64,000 nucleotides of DNA, taken from VRUE01 sp963702035 (GTDB lineage Bacteria; Actinomycetota; Thermoleophilia; Solirubrobacterales; 70-9). Under the pieces are notes generated by a model. That model searched no databases, was not told the origin of the DNA, and saw only the letters and a list, made by a program, of their open reading frames with translations. Position 1 is the first letter of the stretch; every line of letters begins with the position of its first letter. Positions 34,930-42,613 of this stretch are shown here, in pieces. Where the stretch lies: contig OY969700.1 in assembly GCA_963702035.1 (NCBI GenBank), forward strand, positions 868,001-932,000, in the 5' to 3' direction. A program made the translations under genes and the position numbers.

Positions 34930-36408
34930 GTGAGGGCATTCGAATTTCCGACTAGGCATCGCGCTCGAGCCGGCCGGGCACTGATCGCCTTGCTGTTGAC
35001 GGTCCCACTCGCACTCGTTTTGAGCGCATCCGCAGCAGGGGCCGGCCTGCGCCCCCTGCATACCGGCATCTCCTACGTCTATGACAACGATACGGCGGCA
35101 TTCGAAAACACCAAGAAGGCCGGCGCCCAGCTAGTCCAGACGCCGTTGCGCTGGCCGTCCGTCGCCCCTGGCCAACTGCCTGCGGCCTGGAACCCAGAAG
35201 ACCCCTCTGACCCGCACTACGACTGGGAATCGACCGACCTTTGGGTCACTCGTGCCGTCGCGGCCGGACTGGAACCGATACTCCAGGTTCGGGGCGCGCC
35301 GCTCTGGGCGCAACGCTGCCCGTCGAACGAACCGGACGCACCGTGCAACCCGAACCCGGACGCCCTGGCCGCCTTCACGACCGCGGCGGCACGCCGCTAC
35401 AGCGGCCACTTCGGCGGCCTGCCTCGAGTCCGATACTGGCAGGGGCTTAACGAGCCGAACCTGAGCCTCTTCTTCAATCCTCAATACGACGGCGACAAAC
35501 CGGTCTCCCCGTTCCTCTACCGGACGCTGATCAACCGCTTCTATGCCGCAGTGAAGGCGGTCGACCCAGCCGATCTGGTAATCGCGGCGGGCCTCGGCCC
35601 GATCGCCGTGCCGAAATACACGATCGGCCCGATGCGATTCGCCCGCCTTCTGCTCTGCATGAAGGGGCATAACGACCCCCGCCCCAGCGCCGGAGATTGC
35701 GAAGGGGGCGTTCACTTCGACATCTTCGACATCCACCCGTACACGACCGGGGGACCTACGCACGAAGGCGGCATCAACGACGTCGAGCTAGGGGACCTCG
35801 CCAAGCTGAAGACGCTGCTGGCGGCGGCGGATCGTGCCGGCCGGATCAAAGGGGTCTTCAAACACACGCCGCTCTGGATCATGGAGTTCTCGTGGGACTC
35901 GAATCCGCCCGATCCCGGCGGCCTGCCGATGAAGATCGAGAGTCGCTGGACCGCCGAAGCCCTTTACCGATCCTGGAAGGCCGGGGTCAATTACTTCTTC
36001 TGGTACAGCCTGCGTGACGCCGAACCGGAACCCAAGCTGCCCTTCAGCCAGACGCTCCAGTCAGGTCTCTACTTCCGCGGCGCGACGGTCGAGCAGGACC
36101 AGCCCAAGGAAGTCCTATATGCCTTCAAGTTCCCCTTCGTCGCCTATCCGACGAAGCAGGGGCTCTCCTTCTGGGGACGCACTCCCACCAGTGAAGCCGG
36201 CAAGGTTGCGATTCAGCTCTGGAAGGGTGGGCGCTGGTCGGGCGCGGGGAGCATCCGATCCGACTCGGGCGGAATCTTCCAGGGCCTCTTCCGACGCAGC
36301 TACGGACGCAACAAGCGGGGCCTGGTGCGAGCGGTGTTTCAGGGTCAGCCCAGCGTGCCCTTCTCGATGCATCCAGTCGCGGACTTCCTCCAGCCGCCCT
36401 TCGGCTGA
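34930..36408 (+). CDS. Secreted glycoside hydrolase, clan GH-A (GH39/GH5-like)
   Basis: This 492-residue protein has an N-terminal membrane/signal segment (~15-38) and a TIM-barrel hydrolase domain. YWQGLNEPN puts the acid/base Glu at residue 175 at the end of strand 4, and LWIMEFSWDS puts the nucleophile Glu at residue 319 at the end of strand 7. Spacing and motif form fit clan A retaining glycosidases. A C-terminal beta region (~400-480) follows. GTG 34930 is chosen because the signal segment follows it. With an O-antigen-ligase-like gene divergent upstream and a nucleotide-sugar dehydrogenase downstream, it may trim or remodel the surface glycan. The substrate is not predictable. Confidence 0.85.
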   Translation: MRAFEFPTRHRARAGRALIALLLTVPLALVLSASAAGAGLRPLHTGISYVYDNDTAAFENTKKAGAQLVQTPLRWPSVAPGQLPAAWNPEDPSDPHYDWESTDLWVTRAVAAGLEPILQVRGAPLWAQRCPSNEPDAPCNPNPDALAAFTTAAARRYSGHFGGLPRVRYWQGLNEPNLSLFFNPQYDGDKPVSPFLYRTLINRFYAAVKAVDPADLVIAAGLGPIAVPKYTIGPMRFARLLLCMKGHNDPRPSAGDCEGGVHFDIFDIHPYTTGGPTHEGGINDVELGDLAKLKTLLAAADRAGRIKGVFKHTPLWIMEFSWDSNPPDPGGLPMKIESRWTAEALYRSWKAGVNYFFWYSLRDAEPEPKLPFSQTLQSGLYFRGATVEQDQPKEVLYAFKFPFVAYPTKQGLSFWGRTPTSEAGKVAIQLWKGGRWSGAGSIRSDSGGIFQGLFRRSYGRNKRGLVRAVFQGQPSVPFSMHPVADFLQPPFG

Positions 36409-36440
36409 GCCGCCGACCCGAATCCCCCCGCCCCGCGACC

Positions 36441-36453
36441 TAGACTCTCGACG
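36441..36453 (+). promoter_or_regulatory. Possible -10 box of a near-leaderless promoter
   Basis: TAGACT (36441-36446) lies seven bases before ATG 36454, the spacing expected when transcription starts at or next to the start codon. No good -35 box is visible 17 bases upstream. The same arrangement appears before 57850 and 60086. Confidence 0.35.
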
Positions 36454-37704
36454 ATGAAGATCGGGATTGTCGGGCTGGGGTACGTGGGGCTGCCGCTGGC
36501 CGTCGCCTTCGCCGAGGCCGGCCACGAGGTGGTCGGGCTCGATGTCGACGCCCGCAAGGTCGAGGCGCTGAACGAGGGGCGCAGCTACATCGAGGACATC
36601 TCCGCCGCCAGCCTGGCGCCGCTCGGCGACCGCCTCCGCGCGACCGCGGACGCCGGCGAGCTCGCATCCTGCGCGGCGGTGATCGTCTGCGTGCCGACGC
36701 CGCTGACCGGCTCGCGCGAACCCGACCTCACCTACCTGACCGACTCGGCGACGACCGTGGCGAGCGTCCTGCGGCCGGATCAGCTCGTCGTGCTCGAGTC
36801 GACCACCTACCCGGGGACCACGCGCGAGCGTCTGCAGCCGATCCTCGAGCAGGGGTCGGGGCTCTCCGCCGGCGACGACTTCCACCTCGCCTTCTCGCCC
36901 GAGCGGATCGATCCCGGCCGCACCGATTACACCGTGCGGACCACGCCCAAGCTGGTCGGCGGGATCACGCCGGCCTCCGCCGAGCGCGCCCGCGAGCTCT
37001 ACGAGCTGGTCTGCGACGAGGTCGTCGTGCTCTCGACCCCGGAGGCGGCGGAGCTGGCGAAGCTGCTCGAGAACATCTTCCGCTCGGTCAACATCGCCCT
37101 GGTCAACGAGCTCTCCCAGCTCTGCGACCGACTCGGGATCGACATCTGGGAGGTCGTCGAAGCGGCAGACACGAAGCCCTTCGGCTTCATGCGCTTCGAT
37201 CCCGGCCCCGGCATGGGCGGCCACTGCCTGCCGGTCGATCCCTTCTACCTCGCCTTCAAGGCGCGCGAGCACGACTTCTACCCCGAGTTCATCGAGCTCG
37301 CCGGCAAAATCAACCGCGCCCAGCCCGGCTACTGCGTCGATCGGATCGCCCGTGCCCTGAACGAGGCGGAGAAGGCGGTCAAGGGATCGAAGATCCTGAT
37401 CCTCGGGGTCAGCTACAAGCCGGGGGTCGGCGACATCCGCGAGTCGCCGGCGCTGGAGATCGTCGCCACGCTGCGCGAGCTGGGAGCAGACCTCTCCTAC
37501 CACGACTCCTTCGTGCCCGAGCTGCGCGAGTTCGACCTCACCTCGGTCGACCTCGACGAGGCGCTGGGCTCGGCTGACGTCGCCGCGATCGTCACCGCGC
37601 ACCCGGGGATCGATTACGGCGAGGTCGTCGCCACGGCGCCGCTGACGATCGACTTCCGCGGCGTCACGCGGGAGATCGACGCGGCGAACCTGATCCGGCT
37701 GTAG
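36454..37704 (+). CDS. Nucleotide-sugar 6-dehydrogenase (UDP-glucose / UDP-GlcNAc dehydrogenase family)
   Basis: This 416-residue enzyme makes a UDP-hexuronate by two successive NAD-dependent oxidations. IGIVGLGYVGLPLAVAFAEAG is the N-terminal NAD motif. AELAKLLENIFRSVNIAL holds the catalytic Lys and Asn region, and GPGMGGHCLPVDPFYL contains the catalytic Cys (GGHC). ILILGVSYKPGVGDIRESP is the C-terminal UDP-binding block with Lys and Arg. The sequence is closer to WbpA/UDP-GlcNAc(A)-type dehydrogenases than to eukaryotic UGDH, but substrate cannot be fixed. It would supply an acidic sugar for the exopolysaccharide, which fits the lyase-like proteins of region 1. Confidence 0.92.
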   Translation: MKIGIVGLGYVGLPLAVAFAEAGHEVVGLDVDARKVEALNEGRSYIEDISAASLAPLGDRLRATADAGELASCAAVIVCVPTPLTGSREPDLTYLTDSATTVASVLRPDQLVVLESTTYPGTTRERLQPILEQGSGLSAGDDFHLAFSPERIDPGRTDYTVRTTPKLVGGITPASAERARELYELVCDEVVVLSTPEAAELAKLLENIFRSVNIALVNELSQLCDRLGIDIWEVVEAADTKPFGFMRFDPGPGMGGHCLPVDPFYLAFKAREHDFYPEFIELAGKINRAQPGYCVDRIARALNEAEKAVKGSKILILGVSYKPGVGDIRESPALEIVATLRELGADLSYHDSFVPELREFDLTSVDLDEALGSADVAAIVTAHPGIDYGEVVATAPLTIDFRGVTREIDAANLIRL

Positions 37705-37727
37705 CGTCTGTTCGAGCGCCCTCGCGC

Positions 37728-37751
37728 ACGCCTGGCGGCCCGATCAGGCGT
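37728..37751. terminator. Hairpin between the dehydrogenase and a convergent small gene
   Basis: ACGCCTG (37728-37734) pairs with CAGGCGT (37745-37751) across a ten-base loop and includes the stop codon of the minus-strand gene 37744-37983. It is a plausible bidirectional terminator. Confidence 0.5.
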
Positions 37752-37983
37752 GGCGCCGGTGCGGGCGCCGTCGGTGGCGTGCGGGCGCCCCGAAGAGGCC
37801 CTCGCGCATAGCGACGATGACGATCACCGTGCCGACAGAGAGACCGACCCCGTAGATCAGGCCGGTGCTCCAGTCCATGACGTTGGCCAGCGCGCCTACG
37901 ATAGCTCCGGCGAGCGCGGCGATTCCCATGTAGAAGAGAAAGTGCCTGAGCGTGTACATCTTCAAATCCTCGCGGGGTTTCAT
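37744..37983 (-). CDS. Small two-helix membrane protein of unknown function
   Basis: This 79-residue protein starts MKPREDLKMYTLRHFLFYMG and has two hydrophobic segments (~13-34 and ~39-58), then an Arg/His-rich tail (HRRRPHRRHA) that should be cytoplasmic by the positive-inside rule. I do not recognise the family. It ends beyond the dehydrogenase in convergent orientation and lies next to another small membrane gene, with which it may be cotranscribed. Confidence 0.6.
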   Translation of the reverse strand: MKPREDLKMYTLRHFLFYMGIAALAGAIVGALANVMDWSTGLIYGVGLSVGTVIVIVAMREGLFGAPARHRRRPHRRHA

Positions 37984-37987
37984 GGCA

Positions 37988-38182
37988 TCAGGGTATCGCG
38001 GTGAGCAGCGTGAGTAGAAGGCCCAGCGAAAACAGCGCCAAGGCCGGATAGGCGACATACACAGGCCAATGGTCCAGCTCGCCGGTGCGGTGGTAGCGGA
38101 TCAGCGCGGCCAGCATCCCCATCGCGGTGCCGAGGGCGAAGAACTGGATCGGCAGATCCAGGGCGTCGATCGAAGAGGCCAT
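37988..38182 (-). CDS. Small two-helix membrane protein of unknown function
   Basis: This 64-residue protein starts MASSIDALDLPIQFFALGTA and has two hydrophobic segments (~10-28 and ~42-62) separated by a short charged loop (RYHRTGELDHW). It lies four bases upstream of the gene 37744-37983 on the same strand, so the pair may form a small membrane complex. No family is recognised. The frame is open thirteen codons further upstream, but the shorter form places the first helix near the N-terminus. Confidence 0.5.
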   Translation of the reverse strand: MASSIDALDLPIQFFALGTAMGMLAALIRYHRTGELDHWPVYVAYPALALFSLGLLLTLLTAIP

Positions 38183-38294
38183 GGATCTATAAGGCAACAG
38201 CGCCGCAATGTCTCCCCCCACGCTGGACGTTCAGGCAACCGCTCGGCACGTCACCGCCTAAACGGGGGCCGGCCACCCTGACAAACGCGCAGGT

Positions 38295-40499
38295 CTAAGT
38301 TCCGACTGTAGATGGGCTTCCGGAGCGCAGCGCTCGCGCCGAATCGGCGCCTGGATCGAACGCCCGCAGCGGGGCGCTCGCCTTGAGCAGCATCTCGGCG
38401 AACTCCTCCTCGGGATCCGACTGGGTGACGATCGCGCCGCCGGCGCCGAGCCTGGCGCTGGCGCCGTCGAGCACGATCGTGCGGATAGCGACGCTGAGAT
38501 CGCAGCCACCACCGAGCCCGAAGTAGCCGATCACGCCCGAGTAGACGCCCCGCGCTTCGCCCTCCAAGCGGTCGATGATCTGCATCGTGCGTAGCTTCGG
38601 CGCGCCGGTCATCGAACCGGGTGGGAAGCAGGCGCGGACGCAATCCACGGGGTCGAGCCCTTCGCGCAGCAGGCCGCGCACTGTGGTGACCAACTGATGC
38701 ACCGTCTCGTAACTCTCGACCTGCATCAGGGACGGCACGTGCACGGTGCCGATCTCGCAGACGGCGCCGAGATCGTTGCGCAACAGGTCGGCGATCATCA
38801 GGTTCTCCGCCCGGTTCTTCTCGTCGCCGCGCAGGCGCTCGGCGAGGCGCACGTCCTCGGACGGGGTCGCGCCGCGGCGGCTCGTCCCCTTGATCGGCTT
38901 CGCCTCGACCCAGCGGTCGCGGCCGACGCGCAGGAAGCGCTCGGGCGAGGAGCTGAGCACGGCCGCATCGCCAAAACGCACGAAGGAGGAGTACGGCGCC
39001 GGGTTGACCCGGCGCAGGGTGCGGTAGAGCACCAGCGGCTCCGGCGCGGAGTCGGCAAGAACCGAGTTCGTCAAGCAGACCTCGTAGGTCTCACCTTCGG
39101 CAAGCAACCGCCCGCACTCGGCGATCTCCTCCAGGTAGCGCTCGCGTGAGCGAGCGAGCCGAAACTCGACCGGATCGGCGGCAGCCTCCGCTGAGACCGG
39201 TTCCGTGAGGGCGGGCAGCGTGTCCAACCGGCTTACTGTTGTCTCGATCCAAGCTTCCGCCTCCGCCTCTCCTCCGGACTCGACGAGACAGAGCACGTAT
39301 GTCTTCCCCTCCGCGTGATCGAAGCCGATCATGCGGTCGGCGAAGACGAATGCCGCGTCCGGCAGCGGCGACTCGTGCGCGGCGTCTCCCCCGCACTCGA
39401 CCTTCAGCTCATATCCCAGCCACCCCGCGAAGCCGCACGCGAAATCGAAGGGCAGCTCGGGCCCGTCGGGCCAAGGTCGCGCCAGCTCGCCCGCCAGGTA
39501 CTCAAAGATCGATTCGCGCCGTATCTCGACCTCGCCCCCACGCTCGACCTTGACCTCGCCGTCAGCCACGCGATAGGTGACGACAGCACCGAGCGGGCCT
39601 GAGCTGTCGCCTATGAAAGAGAAACGCGCACCCTCATCCACGCGACTGCTGTCAAGCCAGAACGCGTTCTCACTCTCCCCATACAAGCTCACGAAAGCCC
39701 GCTCGGGATCGACCAGCTCATCGAGTCGCTTCACGGCGAGTCGCCGGGGAGAGCCGTCGGGGTGTCCCCCTCGCTTGCTGGGTTTTTCGCCAGGGACGCC
39801 GGTCGCGGTGACGCTGATTCCGCCGGGGCGAAAAACAGGACGCCGCTGCGCGAGGGGGACACCCCGGCGGCCCTTTCGCGAGGCGCCTGAAGCACCTCGC
39901 AGAAACCGCTTGCTGAGGTCACGGAAGTTCTCAAGCAGCTTGCGGCCGTGGTCTGTGCAGATCGACTCGGGATGGAACTGGACGCCCCAGAGCGGGCGGT
40001 CGCGGTGTTCGAGCGCCATCAGCACCCCATCGGTTGTCCAAGCAATGCCGTGCAACTTGTCCGGCAGCGGCTGCTCGACGCAGAGCGAGTGGTAGCGGAC
40101 GGCCTGGAACTCTCGGGCGATGCCGGCGAAGAGCGGCGAGTCGTCGTGCAGGATGGCACTGAGGCGACCGTGTATCGGTTCGGGCGCCGCGACTACGGCG
40201 GTGCCGAACGCCGCGCCGAGGCCCTGGTGCCCAAGGCAGACGCCGAGCAGCGGGACAGCCGAGTGCCGGATCGCGTCCGCGCAGACGCCGAAATCCTCGG
40301 CCCGGTCGGGACGCCCAGGCCCCGGCGAGATGACGACGTTGTCGAACTCCAGCTCCAACAGGTCCGCCCAACTCGCCTCGTCGTTGCGGACGACGAGCGG
40401 CTCCTCACCGTTCGTCTCCGCCAGCAGCTGGAAGAGGTTGTAGGTGAAGGAGTCGTAGTTGTCGATCAGCAGCGTCTTCAACCCGGGCGAGGTTGCCAC
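38295..40499 (-). CDS. pabAB: Aminodeoxychorismate synthase, fused PabA-PabB
   Basis: This 734-residue fusion makes 4-amino-4-deoxychorismate from chorismate and glutamine for folate synthesis. The glutaminase domain (1-~200) starts TLLIDNYDSFTYNLFQ and has GVCLGHQG (nucleophile Cys ~87) and GVQFHPESICTDHG. The chorismate-binding domain (~255-715) has PIKGTSRRG, ENLMIADLLRNDLG, FPPGSMTGAPKLRTMQIIDR and GVIGYFGLGGGCD. PIKGT rather than PIAGT agrees with PabB rather than TrpE. Residues ~210-248, between the domains, are encoded by a 117-bp imperfect palindrome (39754-39870) that looks inserted. The start may be GTG 40499 or TTG 40481; the latter gives the canonical MKTLLIDNYDS. It is divergent from pabC with only nine bases between start codons. 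Confidence 0.93.
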   Translation of the reverse strand: MATSPGLKTLLIDNYDSFTYNLFQLLAETNGEEPLVVRNDEASWADLLELEFDNVVISPGPGRPDRAEDFGVCADAIRHSAVPLLGVCLGHQGLGAAFGTAVVAAPEPIHGRLSAILHDDSPLFAGIAREFQAVRYHSLCVEQPLPDKLHGIAWTTDGVLMALEHRDRPLWGVQFHPESICTDHGRKLLENFRDLSKRFLRGASGASRKGRRGVPLAQRRPVFRPGGISVTATGVPGEKPSKRGGHPDGSPRRLAVKRLDELVDPERAFVSLYGESENAFWLDSSRVDEGARFSFIGDSSGPLGAVVTYRVADGEVKVERGGEVEIRRESIFEYLAGELARPWPDGPELPFDFACGFAGWLGYELKVECGGDAAHESPLPDAAFVFADRMIGFDHAEGKTYVLCLVESGGEAEAEAWIETTVSRLDTLPALTEPVSAEAAADPVEFRLARSRERYLEEIAECGRLLAEGETYEVCLTNSVLADSAPEPLVLYRTLRRVNPAPYSSFVRFGDAAVLSSSPERFLRVGRDRWVEAKPIKGTSRRGATPSEDVRLAERLRGDEKNRAENLMIADLLRNDLGAVCEIGTVHVPSLMQVESYETVHQLVTTVRGLLREGLDPVDCVRACFPPGSMTGAPKLRTMQIIDRLEGEARGVYSGVIGYFGLGGGCDLSVAIRTIVLDGASARLGAGGAIVTQSDPEEEFAEMLLKASAPLRAFDPGADSARALRSGSPSTVGT
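39754..39870. repeat. 117-bp palindromic element inside the pabAB linker
   Basis: The outer arms 39754-39774 and 39850-39870 match at 20 of 21 positions, and the inner arms GTTTTTCGCC (39782-39791) and GGCGAAAAAC (39827-39836) match perfectly. Read on the minus strand, segment lengths are outer 21, spacer 13, inner 10, loop 35, inner 10, spacer 7, outer 21. The total is exactly 39 codons and the reading frame stays open. The encoded peptide (from about RGVPLAQRRP to KRGGHPDG) is basic and unlike either enzyme domain. The architecture matches the element at 54727-54840 almost segment by segment. Confidence 0.88.
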
Positions 40500-40508
40500 A
40501 ATGGCCGC
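40500..40508. promoter_or_regulatory. Nine-base gap between divergent pabAB and pabC starts
   Basis: The start codons of pabAB (GTG 40499-40497) and pabC (GTG 40509-40511) are separated by nine bases. Promoters for each gene must therefore lie inside the coding region of the other, unless the real starts are further downstream (TTG 40481 for pabAB). Confidence 0.4.
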
Positions 40509-41282
40509 GTGCCCGATCCGCGCCAAGGCGTCTTCGAGACCCTGCTCGTCCTCGACGGCCGCCCGGTCGAGCTCGATGCGCACCTGGCCAGGCTCCACGC
40601 CAGCCTCGCCGAGCTCTTCCCGGATCACGAACCCCCGCCCCTGGACGTGCCGTCGCTAGACCTGTCCGGACCTATGAGCGACGGCACGTCTGCCCCACGC
40701 GGCATGACCGCGTTGCGGATCGCGGTTGCGCCCGAAGCGGGCGGCGAGCTCGCGGCGACCATCGAACACCGGCCGGCGACTGGACACTTTGCCCCCGATA
40801 ACGGGGGTCGATCGTCCACTCGAGCGGTCTCGCTCCGCAGTCTGCGACTCGCAGGCGGCTTGGGGTCGCACAAGTGGGTCGACCGAGCGCTGCTGGACGA
40901 AGCACAAGCCACTCTGCCCGAAGGCACGCTTCCTCTCCTTGTCGATGAGCGCGGCTCGGTGCTGGAGGCCTCGCGGGCGAACGTGTTCGCGGTGCGGGAC
41001 GGTGCTCTGCTCACCCCCCCGCTCGACGGCCGCATCCTTCCCGGGGTCACACGCATGCGGCTGCTCGAACTCGCCGCGGAAAACGGGATCGAGGCGCGCG
41101 AGTCCGCCCTCACGCGCGACGATCTGTTCGCGGCCGACGAGGTCTTCCTCACCGGCTCCGTCCGCGGGATCGAGCGGGTGCGTGCGCTCGACGGCGTGCC
41201 GCTCCCCGCCAACGGCGACATCGCCGCCCACCTCGACGCCAAACTCCGGCGAGCCTGGGTGGGCGCGCCGACCGTGGCCTAG
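40509..41282 (+). CDS. pabC: 4-amino-4-deoxychorismate lyase (class IV aminotransferase fold)
   Basis: This 257-residue PLP enzyme releases 4-aminobenzoate and pyruvate from the product of PabAB. The start MPDPRQGVFETLLVLDGRPV holds the GVFETL motif of the family. GLGSHKWVDRALLDEA carries the PLP Lys (about residue 122), LVDERGSVLEASRANVFAV holds the Glu/Asn cofactor block, and PPLDGRILPGVTRMRLLELA completes the fold-type IV pattern. Two surface-loop regions are encoded by palindromes (40644-40690 and 40781-40818). The GTG start is chosen because the family motif follows within ten residues. Divergent pairing with pabAB supports the assignment over D-amino acid or branched-chain aminotransferase. 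Confidence 0.85.
   Translation: MPDPRQGVFETLLVLDGRPVELDAHLARLHASLAELFPDHEPPPLDVPSLDLSGPMSDGTSAPRGMTALRIAVAPEAGGELAATIEHRPATGHFAPDNGGRSSTRAVSLRSLRLAGGLGSHKWVDRALLDEAQATLPEGTLPLLVDERGSVLEASRANVFAVRDGALLTPPLDGRILPGVTRMRLLELAAENGIEARESALTRDDLFAADEVFLTGSVRGIERVRALDGVPLPANGDIAAHLDAKLRRAWVGAPTVA
40644..40690. repeat. 47-bp palindrome inside pabC (first)
   Basis: GACGTGCCGTCGCT (40644-40657) is exactly complementary to AGCGACGGCACGTC (40677-40690). The 19-base centre contains the self-complementary GTCCGGAC (40664-40671), almost on the same axis. The element begins on a codon boundary and encodes a loop (DVPSLDLSGPMSDGTS) in a variable part of the enzyme. Confidence 0.8.
40781..40818. repeat. 38-bp interrupted palindrome inside pabC (second)
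   Basis: CCCCCG (40792-40797) and CGGGGG (40802-40807) pair around ATAA, and outside an unpaired six-base stretch on each side TGGAC (40781-40785) pairs with GTCCA (40814-40818). It encodes a variable loop (around HFAPDNGGRSS) upstream of the PLP lysine. Confidence 0.55.
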
Positions 41283-41308
41283 CCCTTCGGATAGATTGCG
41301 CGGCCGCA

Positions 41309-42523
41309 ATGCGCTTCTACGAGTACGAGGCACGCAAGATCGTCGAGCTGGCGGGGATTCCCGTCACCAAGTACGGCTTCTGCCAGACCGCCGACGAGGC
41401 CCGCAAGGCCGCCGAAGACATCGGCGGCCCGACGGTGATCAAGTCGCAGGTGCTGAGCGGCGGCCGGATGAAGGCCGGCGGGGTCAAGTTCGCCGACACG
41501 CCCGATGAGGCCGCAGAGCACGCCGAGGCGATCCTGCGGCTGGAGATCAACGGCCACATGCCGCGCGGCGTCCTCGTCGACCCCAAGGCCGAGGTCAAGC
41601 AGGAGTACTACGCGAGCGTCGTCTGGGACGGCACCGCGAAGCGCCCGCTGATGCTCTTCAGCGACATGGGCGGCATCGACATCGAGGAGGTCGCCGAGAC
41701 CCATCCCGACCACGTCGGCCGCGGCCACGTCACCAACCTGATGCCGATCCCCGACTTCGAGGCCAAGCAGACGATCGCCGCGACCGGCGTCACCGGCTCG
41801 CGGCTCAACCGCGCCACGCCGATCCTCGCCAGGCTCGCCCGCCTCTTCCGCGACTACGACATGACGCTGGCCGAGATCAACCCGCTGGCCGAGCTGACCG
41901 ACGGCAGCTTCGTCGCCCTCGACGCCCACATGGAGATGGAGGCCGAGGCGGTCGGACGACAGAAGGACCTGCTCCGCAAGCACCTCGGGATCGCCGAGGA
42001 GGACACGCGCGAGACGTATGAGCCCTCCGCCTTCGAGCGCAATGTCGCCGCGATCGACGCCGCCGACCACCGCGGCGTCATCCAGGGCAAGGACCACGGC
42101 TTCGAGGGCAACCTCGGCTTGGTGATCGGCGCCGGCGGCGGCTCGCTGACGCTCACCGACGCGGTCCGCAGCCAGGGCGGCAAGCCCGCCAACTACTCCG
42201 AGATCGGCGGCAACCCCTCGGTCGCCAAGGCCTGCGGCCTGGCCAAGCAGGTGCTCGAAAAGGACGGAGTCGAGAAGATCGCCGTGATGATGTCGATCGT
42301 CTCCAACACCCGCGTCGACATCGTCGCCCGCGGCACGATCAAGGCCTGTCTCGAACTCGGCAAGGACCCCGGCGAGACGATCGCGATCTTCCGCATCCCC
42401 GGCGCCTGGGAGGACGAGGGCTTCAAGATCCTCGATCGCTACGGGGTCGAGTACTGCGACCGCTCGGTCTCGATGTGGGAGGCGGCGGGTCGCGCCGTCG
42501 CCAAGATCCAGGGAGATTCATAA
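41309..42523 (+). CDS. sucC: Succinate-CoA ligase beta subunit-like protein (ATP-grasp plus ligase domain)
   Basis: This 404-residue protein has an N-terminal ATP-grasp domain (EYEARKIVELAGIPVTKYG, VIKSQVLSGGRMKAGGVKF, MTLAEINPLAELTDG with the Mg-binding Glu/Asn) and a C-terminal CoA-ligase domain (GNLGLVIGAGGGSLTLTD, GGKPANYSEIGGNPS). With the alpha subunit encoded downstream it should make or use succinyl-CoA with nucleotide triphosphate. It is clearly more divergent than standard SucC: the usual NGAGLAM and DVGGGA blocks are replaced by IGAGGGSL and EIGGNPS, so another dicarboxylate such as malate cannot be excluded. TAGATT lies eleven bases before the ATG, suggesting a very short leader. 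Confidence 0.82.
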   Translation: MRFYEYEARKIVELAGIPVTKYGFCQTADEARKAAEDIGGPTVIKSQVLSGGRMKAGGVKFADTPDEAAEHAEAILRLEINGHMPRGVLVDPKAEVKQEYYASVVWDGTAKRPLMLFSDMGGIDIEEVAETHPDHVGRGHVTNLMPIPDFEAKQTIAATGVTGSRLNRATPILARLARLFRDYDMTLAEINPLAELTDGSFVALDAHMEMEAEAVGRQKDLLRKHLGIAEEDTRETYEPSAFERNVAAIDAADHRGVIQGKDHGFEGNLGLVIGAGGGSLTLTDAVRSQGGKPANYSEIGGNPSVAKACGLAKQVLEKDGVEKIAVMMSIVSNTRVDIVARGTIKACLELGKDPGETIAIFRIPGAWEDEGFKILDRYGVEYCDRSVSMWEAAGRAVAKIQGDS

Positions 42524-42544
42524 TGCGCCGCCTCCTCTGCTCCC

Positions 42545-42582
42545 GCGAATCCCCGAAGAATCAGATATGGACGGGGATTCGC
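42545..42582. repeat. Inverted repeat between sucC and sucD
   Basis: GCGAATCCCCG (42545-42555) pairs exactly with CGGGGATTCGC (42572-42582) around a sixteen-base loop, in the 90-base gap between sucC and sucD. A hairpin inside a two-subunit operon is unexpected. It could be an attenuator, an RNA-stability element or another member of the palindrome group. Confidence 0.7.
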
Positions 42583-42613
42583 TCCCGCGTCCGGGGGCGG
42601 CACAGCTAGTCCC

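Noticed and set aside
39754..39870. Integron attC site
   Set aside because: No RYYYAAC/GTTRRRY core boxes at the arm ends, no integrase, and the element sits inside a housekeeping gene.
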